From Amaricoccus macauensis (GTDB lineage Bacteria > Pseudomonadota > Alphaproteobacteria > Rhodobacterales > Rhodobacteraceae): a stretch of 64,000 nucleotides of DNA. Numbering within the stretch: position 1 is the first letter of the stretch; each line of letters starts with the position of its first letter. A model generated the notes under the pieces. That model saw nothing but the letters and a program-made list of their open reading frames with translations. It did no database searches and was not told the origin of the DNA. Positions 27,004-35,544 of this stretch are shown here, in pieces. Location: assembly GCF_014201905.1 (NCBI RefSeq), contig NZ_JACHFM010000005.1:186001-250000 (forward strand). The letters are read 5' to 3'. Position numbers and translations under genes: made by a program.

Positions 27004-28386
27004 ATGGCAAGGTCCTGCGACGTTGCGGTGATCGGTGGCGGCCCCGGGGGCTACGTGGCCGCCATCCGCGCAGCACAGCTCGGGCTCCGGACCGTCGTCG
27101 TCGAGCGCGAGGCGCTCGGCGGCATCTGCCTCAACTGGGGCTGCATCCCGACCAAGGCGCTGCTGCGCTCGGCCGAGGTCTTCCACCTCATGCACCGGGC
27201 GAAGGAATTCGGCCTCTCGGCCGATGGCCTCGGCTTCGACCTCGACGCGGTGGTGAAGCGCTCGCGCGGCGTCGCGAAGCAGCTTTCCTCCGGCGTCGGC
27301 TTCCTGATGAAGAAGAACCGCGTCGAGGTGGTGATGGGCACCGCCCGCCTCGCCGCGCCGGGCCGGATCACCGTCGAGGGCGCAGATGACATCGAAGCCG
27401 GCGCGATCATCCTCGCCACCGGTGCCCGCGCCCGAGAACTGCCCGGCCTCGAAGCCGACGGCGTGCGCGTCTGGTCCTACCGCCACGCACTCCTGCCGCC
27501 GCACATGCCGCGCCGCCTGCTCGTCATCGGATCCGGCGCGATCGGCATCGAGTTCGCGAGCTTCTACAACACCCTCGGCGCCGAGACGACGGTGGTCGAG
27601 GTGCTGGACCGCATCCTGCCCGTCGAGGACGCCGAGATCTCGGGCCTCGCGAAGAAGGCGTTCGAGAAGCAGAAGATGCGCATCCTCGAAGCCGCCACCG
27701 TTACCGCCCTCGAGCGCGGCCAGGACACCGTGACCGCGACGATCGAGCGCGGCGGCGAGACGCTCCGGGAAGACTTCGACACGGTGATCGTCGCCACCGG
27801 CATCGTCGGCAACGTCGAGGATCTGGGGCTCGAGGCGTTGGGCGCCAAAGTCGAGCGCAGCCATGTGGTCGTCGACGAGTACTGCCGCACCGGCGTGCCC
27901 GGCCTCTACGCCATCGGCGACGTGGCCGCCCCGCCGTGGCTTGCCCACAAGGCGATGCACGAGGGGGTGATGGTCGCCGAACTCATCGCCGGGCAGACCG
28001 TCCACGCCGTCGCCCCGGGCTCCATTCCCGGCTGCACCTACTGCTCGCCGCAGGTGGCGAGCGTCGGCCTGACCGAGGCGAAGGCGGTCGAACTTGGCCA
28101 CGAGATCCGCGTCGGCCGCTTCCCGTTCGTCGGCAACGGCAAGGCGATCGCCCTCGGCGAGCCCGACGGCATGATCAAGACGGTGTTCGACGCGAAGACC
28201 GGCGAGCTTCTCGGTGCGCACATGATCGGCGCCGAGGTGACCGAGCTCATTCAGGGCTATGTCGTCGGCCGCACCCTGGAGACCACCGAGGCCGAACTCA
28301 TTGCCACGGTCTTCCCGCACCCGACCCTTTCGGAGGCAATGCACGAGTCGGTGCTCGACGCCTACGGCCGAATGCTCCACATGTGA
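27004..28386 (+). CDS. lpdA: Dihydrolipoyl dehydrogenase (E3), first paralogue
   Basis: Reoxidises dihydrolipoamide of 2-oxoacid dehydrogenase complexes and reduces NAD+. The 460 residues contain the FAD motif [10 protein letters not shown], the redox disulfide GGICLNWGCIPTKALL (C42, C47), an NAD-binding GSGAIGIEFASF and the C-terminal catalytic FPHPTLSEAMHE. The ICLNWGCIPTK form is typical of E3 of pyruvate dehydrogenase in alphaproteobacteria, whereas the second paralogue at 48809-50200 sits with sucAB. No pdh genes are adjacent here, so its complex is inferred from motif form only. Confidence 0.92.
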   Translation: MARSCDVAVIGGGPGGYVAAIRAAQLGLRTVVVEREALGGICLNWGCIPTKALLRSAEVFHLMHRAKEFGLSADGLGFDLDAVVKRSRGVAKQLSSGVGFLMKKNRVEVVMGTARLAAPGRITVEGADDIEAGAIILATGARARELPGLEADGVRVWSYRHALLPPHMPRRLLVIGSGAIGIEFASFYNTLGAETTVVEVLDRILPVEDAEISGLAKKAFEKQKMRILEAATVTALERGQDTVTATIERGGETLREDFDTVIVATGIVGNVEDLGLEALGAKVERSHVVVDEYCRTGVPGLYAIGDVAAPPWLAHKAMHEGVMVAELIAGQTVHAVAPGSIPGCTYCSPQVASVGLTEAKAVELGHEIRVGRFPFVGNGKAIALGEPDGMIKTVFDAKTGELLGAHMIGAEVTELIQGYVVGRTLETTEAELIATVFPHPTLSEAMHESVLDAYGRMLHM

Positions 28387-28398
28387 GCGCGCCCACCC

Positions 28399-28500
28399 GG
28401 CGCTTGCGCCGGTAGAGGTATGCGGCCGCTTGCGCCGGCAAGGTACGCGGCCGCTTGCGCCGGCAAAGGCTCACCGCTTTCGCGTCGGCACCAAAGCCCT
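28399..28500. repeat. 25-bp tandem repeat array (3 copies plus a degenerate fourth)
   Basis: Units start at 28399, 28424, 28449 and 28474. The core GGCCGCTTGCGCCGGCAA is nearly identical in the second and third copies, one or two bases off in the first and decayed in the fourth. The array fills most of the gap between lpdA and the radical SAM gene and ends 13 bases before the LexA box. Confidence 0.88.
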
Positions 28501-28512
28501 TGCGTCGAATGC

Positions 28513-28527
28513 GAACATATGGCGAAC
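28513..28527. promoter_or_regulatory. LexA (SOS) box upstream of radical SAM-UdgX operon
   Basis: GAACATATGGCGAAC is an exact GAAC-N7-GAAC direct repeat, i.e. GTTC-N7-GTTC on the other strand, the consensus for alphaproteobacterial LexA. It ends eight bases before the start codon of a predicted DNA-repair gene. Only eight bases are fixed, so a chance match is possible; the location is what makes it convincing. Confidence 0.7.
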
Positions 28528-28535
28528 ATGGCGCC

Positions 28536-29747
28536 ATGGACCCTCGACTCGCCGCCAAGCTGCGAATCCTCGCGGACGCCGCCAAGTACGACGCCTCCTG
28601 CGCCTCCTCGGGCGCGCCGAAGCGGTCAGGCGGCGCGAAGGGGCTCGGCTCGACCTCCGGGATGGGCATCTGCCACGCCTACACCCCGGACGGCCGCTGC
28701 GTCTCGCTGCTGAAGATCCTTCTCACCAACTGGTGCCTCTACGACTGCGCGTATTGCGTGAACCGCCGCTCGTCGAACACGCCACGGGCGCGCTTCAGCG
28801 TGGAGGAGGTCGTCACCCTCACCCTCGAGTTCTACAAGCGCAACTACATCGAGGGGCTGTTTCTCTCCTCCGGTGTCGCAAAGTCGCCCGACGCCACCAT
28901 GGAGGATCTGCTGCGTGTCGCGCGCACGCTGCGCCGCGACCATGGGTTTGCCGGCTACATCCACCTGAAAGCGATCCCCGAGGCGAGCCCGTGGCTCGTG
29001 GAGCAGGCCGGGCGCTGGGCCGATCGCCTCTCGATCAACCTGGAGCTTCCCTCCGAGGCGAGCCTCAAGACCCTCGCCCCGGAGAAGAGCGCCCCCGCCA
29101 TCGCCGGCGCCATGGACCAGATGCGCGAGCGCATCGACGAGGCGAAGGCCGAGAAGCTCCGCTTCGCGCCCGCCGGGCAGAGCACCCAGGTGATCGTCGG
29201 CGCCGACGCCACCACGGACGAGGGCGTGCTGCGCGCCAGCGCGCGCCTCTATGGCAGCTACCGATTGCGCCGGGTCTACTACTCCGCCTTCAGCCCGATT
29301 CCCGAGCCGTCGTCGGTCCTGCCGGTGAAGCCGCCACCGCTGCGACGCGAGAACCGGCTCTATCAGGCCGACTGGCTCTTGCGTTTCTACGGGTTCAGCG
29401 TCGACGAGATCGCAGCCGGGGGGGAGGGCGGTATGCTCGACCTCGACGCCGACCCGAAACTCGCATGGGCCCTGAAACATCGCGCCGCATTCCCGGTCGA
29501 CATCAACCGGGCGCCCCGCGAGATGCTGCTCCGTATCCCCGGGCTTGGCGTGAAGGCGGTAAACCGCGCCATCGCGGCCCGGCGGCACACCCGCCTGCGC
29601 CTTGCGGACCTTGCGCGACTGACGCCCTCCCTGAAGCGCGCCCTGCCGTTCATTGTCGCCGCGGACCACCGCGCGCCCGGCCTCGACCGTCTCGACCTTC
29701 GACGGCACCTCGTGAAGCCGCCCGAACAGCTCACGCTCTTCCCGTGA
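28536..29747 (+). CDS. Putative DNA modification/repair radical SAM protein (SplB-like)
   Basis: A 403-residue radical SAM protein. The cluster-binding motif CLYDCAYC (C67, C71, C74) follows KILLTNW, and the N-terminus DAAKYDASCASSG plus GMGICHAYTPDGRCVSLLK match the family annotated as putative DNA modification/repair radical SAM protein. A helix-hairpin-helix DNA-binding motif, LLRIPGLGVKAVNRAIAARR, lies near residues 325-345. It is distantly related to spore photoproduct lyase SplB, but the lesion is unknown. The start is chosen by family N-terminus; a strong Shine-Dalgarno is lacking. Its stop overlaps the GTG of the next gene (GTGA), coupling the two, and a LexA box lies just upstream. 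Confidence 0.88.
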   Translation: MDPRLAAKLRILADAAKYDASCASSGAPKRSGGAKGLGSTSGMGICHAYTPDGRCVSLLKILLTNWCLYDCAYCVNRRSSNTPRARFSVEEVVTLTLEFYKRNYIEGLFLSSGVAKSPDATMEDLLRVARTLRRDHGFAGYIHLKAIPEASPWLVEQAGRWADRLSINLELPSEASLKTLAPEKSAPAIAGAMDQMRERIDEAKAEKLRFAPAGQSTQVIVGADATTDEGVLRASARLYGSYRLRRVYYSAFSPIPEPSSVLPVKPPPLRRENRLYQADWLLRFYGFSVDEIAAGGEGGMLDLDADPKLAWALKHRAAFPVDINRAPREMLLRIPGLGVKAVNRAIAARRHTRLRLADLARLTPSLKRALPFIVAADHRAPGLDRLDLRRHLVKPPEQLTLFP

Positions 29748-31129
29748 TCCACGTGGCGCTGCACGACGGTGCCGACCTCGACGGCTTTCGTGCCGCCGTC
29801 CGCCGGCTCATCGCTGCCGGCGCCCGGCCCGAGGAAGTCGTGTTCGCCAGCGGCAGCCTGTTCGCCGCCGCGCCCGAGACCGACGCGCCCGCGGTCATGC
29901 TGCCGCGCCGCGTCGCTGATCTCGTGCGCCTCGTCACCTGTCACCGCGACCCGGAGCGCTACGCGCTCCTCTACGCCCTGATCTGGCGGATGCACTCCGG
30001 CGAGAAACACCTGCTCGACGTTGCCTCCGACCCGCTCGTGTATCGCCTGCAGCGTCTTGCGAAGTCCGTCCGCCGCGACCTGCACAAGATGCACGCCTTC
30101 GTCCGCTTCCGCCGGATCGAGACGCCGGACGGCGAACGCTTCATCGCGTGGTTCGAGCCGGAAAACTTCATCCTCGAGGCCACCGCCGACTTCTTCATCA
30201 CCCGCTTCCGCTCGATGGACTGGGCGATCCTGACGCCGATCGGCCGGATGCGATGGGATCGGACTCGCCTGAGCTACGGCCCGCCCGCCAGCCGCGACGA
30301 GGCGCCGGTCGCCGACCCCTTCGAGGACGGCTGGCGCGGCTACTACGAGAGCACCTTCAATCCCGCCCGGGTCAACCTCGCCGCCACCCGCGCCGAGATG
30401 CCGAAGAAGTACTGGAAGAACCTGCCCGAGGCGGCGGCGATCCCAGAAATGATCCGAAACGCTCCCGCGCGCGTTAAGGAAATGATCCAGCGGGAAGCGA
30501 CGCGACCCGCGCACCGCAAGCCCGAGAAGGCGCTCGCCGCCATGGCCGACCAGACCCCGAACAGCCTCGATGCCCTCAACCGCATCATCGCCAGCGCACC
30601 GCCCATGGTCGAGGGCGGAACCCGGGCCGTGCTCGGCGAAGGACCGCTCGGTGCGGCCATCGCCTTCGTCGGCGAACAGCCGGGGGATCAGGAGGATCTC
30701 GCGGGGCGTCCCTTCGTTGGCCCGGCCGGACAGGTCTTCGACAAGGCGCTGGAGAAGGCGGGGATCGACCGTGCCGGGGTCTACGTCACCAACGCCGTCA
30801 AGCACTTCAAGTATGTCCAGCGCGGCAAGCGACGGCTTCACCAGCGCCCGACGGCGGGGGAGGTGAAGCACTACCGCTGGTGGCTGAAGGCGGAGCTCGA
30901 CTTCGTCGGACCGCGCGTCATCGTCGCGATGGGCGCGACGGCCGTCCTCGCCCTCACCGGCAAGGCGCTCCCCGTCACCTCGAACCGCGGCGAAACCCGC
31001 TTCGACAACCGCGCGGGCTACATCACCGTCCATCCGTCCCACCTGCTCCGCCTGCCCGACGAGGCGGCGAAGCGGCGGGAGTGGGATGCCTTCGTGGCCG
31101 ACATGCGGCGGATCCGCGAGATCGCCTGA
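29744..31129 (+). CDS. udgX: DUF4130 - UdgX fusion: uracil-DNA glycosylase/cross-linker
   Basis: A 461-residue two-domain protein. Residues ~1-250 are a DUF4130-type domain (RYALLYALIWRMHSGE, RDLHKMHAFVRFR). Residues ~265-461 are a UdgX-type uracil-DNA glycosylase: motif A GEQPGDQEDLAGRPFVGPAG, the R-loop KHFKYVQRGKRRLHQRP with H366 at the position of the histidine that, in studied UdgX proteins, forms a covalent bond to the abasic site, and motif C HPSHLLR (H430). The GTG start overlaps the radical SAM stop. The pair is likely a DNA-repair unit under LexA control. The DUF4130 role is unknown. Confidence 0.88.
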   Translation: MIHVALHDGADLDGFRAAVRRLIAAGARPEEVVFASGSLFAAAPETDAPAVMLPRRVADLVRLVTCHRDPERYALLYALIWRMHSGEKHLLDVASDPLVYRLQRLAKSVRRDLHKMHAFVRFRRIETPDGERFIAWFEPENFILEATADFFITRFRSMDWAILTPIGRMRWDRTRLSYGPPASRDEAPVADPFEDGWRGYYESTFNPARVNLAATRAEMPKKYWKNLPEAAAIPEMIRNAPARVKEMIQREATRPAHRKPEKALAAMADQTPNSLDALNRIIASAPPMVEGGTRAVLGEGPLGAAIAFVGEQPGDQEDLAGRPFVGPAGQVFDKALEKAGIDRAGVYVTNAVKHFKYVQRGKRRLHQRPTAGEVKHYRWWLKAELDFVGPRVIVAMGATAVLALTGKALPVTSNRGETRFDNRAGYITVHPSHLLRLPDEAAKRREWDAFVADMRRIREIA

Positions 31130-31370
31130 ACACGTCCCGGGCAACCGACAATCGACGCGAGTCGCCGGTCTGTCACCGTACCTCTGGCGGAAATGCCCGG
31201 CCATCACCCCCGATTCGCCCGAAAAATCCCTCGGGATATCGCGTTTGCGCAGTTTCGAGGTATCCGCTCCGACGATCTTCCCGAAGGATGCCTCCGGCAA
31301 CGACGGCGCGTTCCCTTGCGACCGGGCGCCCCCCCGCATACGTTGTGGCCGATCTCAGGAATGGCCCCGC
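31130..31370 (+). other. Leader region of dnaX
   Basis: The 241 bases between udgX and dnaX must hold the dnaX promoter. A small stem CCCGA / TCGGG occurs near 31219-31236. I checked for a signal recognition particle RNA and did not find its conserved core. No other feature seen. Confidence 0.35.
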
Positions 31371-33179
31371 GTGACCGACACCACGACCTCGACCGACGCC
31401 GCCTATCGGGTTCTCGCCCGGAAGTACCGGCCCGCCACCTTCGCCGATCTGATCGGTCAGGAGGCGATGGTGCGCACGCTCAGGAATGCCTTCGAGTCCG
31501 ACCGGATCGCCCACGCCTTCGTGCTGACCGGGGTGCGCGGCGTCGGCAAGACCACCACGGCGCGCATCATTGCCAAGGGGCTGAACTGCACCGGCGCTGA
31601 CGGCAACGGCGGCCCGACCATCGAGCCCTGCGGCATCTGCGACGCCTGCCGCGCCATCTCCGAAGGCCGCCACGTCGACGTGCTCGAAATGGACGCGGCC
31701 TCGCGCACCGGCGTCAACGACATCCGCGAGATCATCGACGGCGTTGCCTACCGGGCCGCCTCGGCGCGCTACAAGGTCTACATCATCGACGAGGTGCACA
31801 TGCTCAGCACCTCGGCGTTCAACGCGCTTCTGAAGACGCTCGAAGAGCCGCCGCCCCACGTGAAGTTCATCTTCGCGACCACCGAGATCCGCAAGGTCCC
31901 GGTGACGGTGCTCTCGCGCTGCCAGCGCTTCGATCTGCGCCGGATCGAGCCCGAGGTCATGCTCGCCCACCTCGCCCGCATCGCCGACGCCGAGGGCGCG
32001 GCGGTCGCCGCCGACGGGCTCGCGCTCATCACCCGCGCCGCCGAGGGCTCGGTGCGCGATGCGCTCTCGCTCCTCGACCAGGCGATCGCCCACGGCGCGG
32101 GCGAGACCGGTGCGGCCGAGGTGCGCGCCATGCTCGGCCTCGCCGACCGCGGCCGCATCCTCGATCTCTTCGCCGCCGTGATGACCGGCGACGCGCGCGG
32201 CGCGCTGGCCGAGCTTGCCCAGGAATATGCCGCCGGCGCCGACCCGGCCGCGATCCTGCGCGATCTGGCCGAGGTGACGCACTGGGTCTCGATGCTGAAG
32301 CTCGCGCCCGAGTCCGCCGAGGATCCGACCGTCGGCCCGGATGAACGCACCCGCGGCCTCGACTTTGCCGCGCGCCTGCCCATGCGGGCGCTGACCCGCG
32401 CGTGGCAGATGCTCCTGAAGGCGCTCGAGGAAGTGGCGACGGCGCCGAACGCGATGATGGCTGCCGAAATGGCGGTGATCCGCCTCACCCACATCGCCGA
32501 CCTGCCCTCACCCGAGGAGCTCGTCCGTCGCCTGACGAGCGGCGCCGCCCCCGCCCCGTCCGCACCCGCCCCGACCGCACCGTCCCCGCCCGCAACGCCC
32601 CCCACCGGCAACCCCGGCGCGCGGGCCGGTGCCGCCCCCGCGCGCGCGCTGGCACAAGCCGTCGCCCAGCCGATGCCGGCCTCGGAGACCGCCCCCCGAT
32701 CCGGGCCCGACACCGGCCCGCTCGCCCGCTTCCAGAGCTTCCCCGATGTCGTCGCCCTGATCCGCGCCCGGCGCGACATCAGCCTGCTCGTCGAGGTGGA
32801 AAGCCACGTCCGCCTCGCCCGCTATGCCCCCGGCCGCATCGAGTTCGAGCCCGGCGACGGCGCGCCGCCCGACCTTGCCGCCCGCCTTGCCCAGCGCCTC
32901 CAGCTCTGGACCGGCGTGCGCTGGGGCGTCGCCATCGTCGGCTCCGGCGGCGAGCCGACCATCGCCGAGGTGCGCGCCGAGCGGAAGGGCACCCTGCACG
33001 CTCAGGCCCTCGCCCACCCGATGGTGCAGGCGATGCTCGCCGCCTTCCCCGGCGCGGAGGTGCGCGAGGTCCGCGCTCCCGACCTCACCGACCCCACGAC
33101 CGCCCCGCTCGCACCCGCCGCCGAGGAGGCGGAGGACGACGACTGGGATCCCATCGACCCGTTCTCGGAGGACAACTGA
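31371..33179 (+). CDS. dnaX: DNA polymerase III subunit tau/gamma
   Basis: The clamp-loader ATPase of the replicative polymerase. Residues ~15-240 form the AAA+ domain with Walker A GVRGVGKTTT (54-63), a zinc site C73, C87, C90, C93 and Walker B YIIDEVHML. Residues ~370-470 are a collar region. A Pro/Ala-rich linker (~485-545) leads to the tau C-terminal domain. The 602-residue protein is probably only the tau form: I see no A-rich slippery sequence for programmed frameshifting. Start is GTG with AGGA ten bases upstream. The canonical dnaX-ybaB-recR order follows. Confidence 0.93.
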   Translation: MTDTTTSTDAAYRVLARKYRPATFADLIGQEAMVRTLRNAFESDRIAHAFVLTGVRGVGKTTTARIIAKGLNCTGADGNGGPTIEPCGICDACRAISEGRHVDVLEMDAASRTGVNDIREIIDGVAYRAASARYKVYIIDEVHMLSTSAFNALLKTLEEPPPHVKFIFATTEIRKVPVTVLSRCQRFDLRRIEPEVMLAHLARIADAEGAAVAADGLALITRAAEGSVRDALSLLDQAIAHGAGETGAAEVRAMLGLADRGRILDLFAAVMTGDARGALAELAQEYAAGADPAAILRDLAEVTHWVSMLKLAPESAEDPTVGPDERTRGLDFAARLPMRALTRAWQMLLKALEEVATAPNAMMAAEMAVIRLTHIADLPSPEELVRRLTSGAAPAPSAPAPTAPSPPATPPTGNPGARAGAAPARALAQAVAQPMPASETAPRSGPDTGPLARFQSFPDVVALIRARRDISLLVEVESHVRLARYAPGRIEFEPGDGAPPDLAARLAQRLQLWTGVRWGVAIVGSGGEPTIAEVRAERKGTLHAQALAHPMVQAMLAAFPGAEVREVRAPDLTDPTTAPLAPAAEEAEDDDWDPIDPFSEDN

Positions 33180-33180
33180 C

Positions 33181-33525
33181 ATGCTGAAGGGTCTCGGCCA
33201 GCTTGGCGACATGGCCAAGCTGATGAAGCACGCACAGGAAATGCAGAGCCGCATGGCCGACGCCCAGAACCGTCTCGACGACGTCGAGGTGGTGGGCGAG
33301 GCCGGCGCCGGGCTCGTCAAGGTAACCGCCACCGCCAAGGGCGCGGTGAAGGGCCTTGCCATCGATCCCACCCTCTTCGTGCCCGAGGAGCGCGAAGTGG
33401 TGGAAGACCTGATCGTCGCGGCGATCCAGGACGCCCAGGCCCGCGCCATGGCCGCCGCCCAGACCGAAATGGCCAAGGTGACCGAGGGCCTCGACCTGCC
33501 CCCCGGCATGAAGCTGCCGTTCTGA
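33181..33525 (+). CDS. ybaB: YbaB/EbfC family nucleoid-associated protein
   Basis: A 114-residue DNA-binding protein of the YbaB/EbfC family, which coats DNA as a homodimer. It starts MLKGLGQLGDMAKLMKHAQEM, has the helix with MQSRMADAQNRLDDVEVVGEAGAG split over two segments and ends GLDLPPGMKLPF, all typical. It begins one base after dnaX, with GGAGGA inside the dnaX end as ribosome binding site, and precedes recR by 27 bases. Confidence 0.95.
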   Translation: MLKGLGQLGDMAKLMKHAQEMQSRMADAQNRLDDVEVVGEAGAGLVKVTATAKGAVKGLAIDPTLFVPEEREVVEDLIVAAIQDAQARAMAAAQTEMAKVTEGLDLPPGMKLPF

Positions 33526-33552
33526 GAACGCGCTGAGAACGGGCGGGCAAAG

Positions 33553-34155
33553 ATGGCGGACGCGGGAGATGCGGCGGTTGACCGGCTGATCGGGCTTATG
33601 GCCCGGTTGCCGGGACTTGGGCCGCGCTCGGCGCGTCGGGCCGTGCTGACCCTGATCCGCCGCCGCGAAAGCCTGCTCGATCCGCTCGCCCAGGCGCTGG
33701 CCGACGTGGCCGCGACAGTGCGGGAATGCGCCCGTTGCGGCAACATCGCCACCACTGAACTCTGCACCATCTGCACCGACCCGGCCCGGGCGACCGGCGA
33801 AATCTGCGTCGTCGAGACGGTGGCCGATCTCTGGGCGATGGAGCGCGGCGGCGCCTTCCGTGGCCGCTATCACGTGCTCGGCGGCGTCCTCTCGGCGCTC
33901 GACGGCATCACGCCCACCAGCTTGCGCATCCCCGAACTCGTGGCGCGGGTGGCGGAGGAAGGCACGCGCGAGGTGATCCTCGCGCTCAACGCCACCGTCG
34001 ACGGCCAGACCACCGCGCACTACATCGCCGGCGAACTCGCGCCGCTTGGCGCCAGCCTCACCTCACTCGCCAAGGGCGTGCCGATCGGCGGCGAACTCGA
34101 CTACCTCGACGACGGCACGATCGGCGCCGCGCTCCTCGCCCGCCGGGCGCTCTGA
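33553..34155 (+). CDS. recR: Recombination protein RecR
   Basis: RecR acts with RecF and RecO to load RecA on gapped DNA. The 200-residue product has the helix-hairpin-helix [15 protein letters not shown], the zinc finger [16 protein letters not shown], and a Toprim domain with [15 protein letters not shown] and [12 protein letters not shown]. Length and order behind ybaB are canonical. It converges on a small secreted-protein gene with four bases between stops. Confidence 0.96.
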   Translation: MADAGDAAVDRLIGLMARLPGLGPRSARRAVLTLIRRRESLLDPLAQALADVAATVRECARCGNIATTELCTICTDPARATGEICVVETVADLWAMERGGAFRGRYHVLGGVLSALDGITPTSLRIPELVARVAEEGTREVILALNATVDGQTTAHYIAGELAPLGASLTSLAKGVPIGGELDYLDDGTIGAALLARRAL

Positions 34156-34159
34156 GGCC

Positions 34160-34453
34160 TCAGCAGTTCGGGTCCGTCGTGCCGGAAAGGTCGAGCCCGG
34201 TCGCCGTCGGCGGCTGCCAGGAGCGTGATTCCGCCACCGCCCCCTGACCACTCGTGCCGATGTGCGAGCCGCCGGTGCCGCCCGTCCAGCCGGTGTTCCC
34301 GGCGTTGCCCGGCGCGGCGCCGTCGCTGCCGGGTGCCGGGGCCGTGGCAGGCCCCGCCGCCGCCGCTCCGTCCCGGCAGCCATCCGTCTCCGCCAGCGCG
34401 GCCCCCGCGGTCAGCGTGAGAGCCGTCCCGAGCGCCATCATCAGCCTGCGCAT
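34160..34453 (-). CDS. Small secreted Gly-rich protein, unknown
   Basis: A 97-residue precursor with a clear signal peptide (MRRLMMALGTALTLTAGAALA, cleavage near residue 21). The mature part is Ala/Gly/Pro-rich, with NTGWTGGTGGSHIGTSGQGA and SWQPPTATGLDL, a pattern I associate with small Rhodobacterales exported proteins but cannot name. Two cysteines (CRDG near the mature N-terminus and the C-terminal residue) could form a disulfide. GGGGAG precedes the ATG. It is divergent from an L,D-transpeptidase gene across 270 bases. Confidence 0.65.
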   Translation of the reverse strand: MRRLMMALGTALTLTAGAALAETDGCRDGAAAAGPATAPAPGSDGAAPGNAGNTGWTGGTGGSHIGTSGQGAVAESRSWQPPTATGLDLSGTTDPNC

Positions 34454-34723
34454 CGCACAATTCTCCCCGAATGGTCATGACCTGATTGTTCATGAAGGGA
34501 ACGATTGGCGCCGCCCCACGGTTCCGACCCCTCTCCAAAGAGCCATCTCGCGGTCAATTGTCGGCAACTTCACACTGCACTACGATCGGGAATCAGGTGA
34601 GGTTCAGCGAACCGCAAGGGTTTGCGGCCTACCGAGGCTTGTCGAGCTGTACTGGTCCGAAGCGGCGCCGCAGACGCCGGACGGACGCCTTGCGTGACCG
34701 TTGTTCTGGAGTTTGAGTTCGAC
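34454..34723. other. Divergent intergenic region, secreted protein / L,D-transpeptidase
   Basis: The 270 bases should carry both promoters. The near-start region 34470-34500 holds two TCATGA-like elements (GGTCATGACC and TTCATGAA). No gene or RNA is recognisable. Confidence 0.35.
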
Positions 34724-35431
34724 ATGAATGTCAGAGCCTGCGCCCTGCTCGTTGCGGCGGTTGCGCTCGGAGCCTGTGCCACGGTCCCGGCGACCGGGCC
34801 CGTGGTGACCGAGGCTGTCGCGCCCGTACCGGAAGCCGGCCGCGCCGCGGCCGCGGCCGCCGTTCCCCAACCCGTCAGACCCGCGCCCGATCCGGCGCTG
34901 GTGGCGATCTATGCCTCGCGCAAGGACGGCTCAAGGACCCTGCCCGCCGTCGACGTCGCCGCGTTTCACCGCGAACTCCTGCGCAACGAGGTCGATTTCC
35001 CGACCACCGAGGCGCCGGGCACCGTCGTCATCGACACCACGGGGCCGTTTCTCTACCTCGTCGAGCCGGGCGGCCGGGCGACGCGCTACGGCATCGCCAT
35101 CGGCCGCGAGGGGTTCGGCTGGACTGGCGACGGCACCATCGCCCGCCGTGCCAAATGGCCGACGTGGACACCGCCACCGGAGATGATCGCCCGAGACCCG
35201 CACGTGGCGAAATGGGCGGGCGGCCAGCCCGGCGGCGTCACCAACCCGCTCGGCGCCCGGGCGCTCTACATCAACTTCGGCGGGGCGGACTCAGGCTATC
35301 GCATCCACGGCACCAACATGCCGAAGTCCATCGGCTGGGCCGCCTCCTCCGGCTGCTTCCGCATGTTGAACCAGGACGTCATCGACCTCTACGACCGGGT
35401 ACAGATCGGCGCGAAAGTCATAGTGCTCTGA
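34724..35431 (+). CDS. L,D-transpeptidase lipoprotein (YkuD domain)
   Basis: A 235-residue lipoprotein: hydrophobic leader and lipobox ALGAC place C18 as the lipidated residue. The YkuD domain covers ~90-235. The catalytic signature runs from the histidine in IHGTNMPKSIG through SSGCFRMLN, with the nucleophile at C211. Such enzymes form 3-3 peptidoglycan cross-links or attach lipoproteins to the wall. An Ala/Pro-rich spacer (~30-55) separates anchor and domain. The open frame upstream of the ATG is not family-like. Confidence 0.9.
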   Translation: MNVRACALLVAAVALGACATVPATGPVVTEAVAPVPEAGRAAAAAAVPQPVRPAPDPALVAIYASRKDGSRTLPAVDVAAFHRELLRNEVDFPTTEAPGTVVIDTTGPFLYLVEPGGRATRYGIAIGREGFGWTGDGTIARRAKWPTWTPPPEMIARDPHVAKWAGGQPGGVTNPLGARALYINFGGADSGYRIHGTNMPKSIGWAASSGCFRMLNQDVIDLYDRVQIGAKVIVL

Positions 35432-35544
35432 AGCGGGAGGCGCGGAGGCCGACAGGGGCAGTCGCGGACGGATGTGTCACCTGCCGGATCCGTCTCTCGT
35501 CACCGTTGCGACCGACCCCGCCGTGGTTCTTCCCGCACGCCGCC

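Noticed and set aside
31130-31370. Signal recognition particle RNA upstream of dnaX
   Set aside because: Considered because the leader is long, but the conserved GGAAGG-type core and stem are absent.
31371-33179. Programmed frameshift producing a short gamma subunit
   Set aside because: No A-rich slippery heptamer with downstream stem is present in dnaX.
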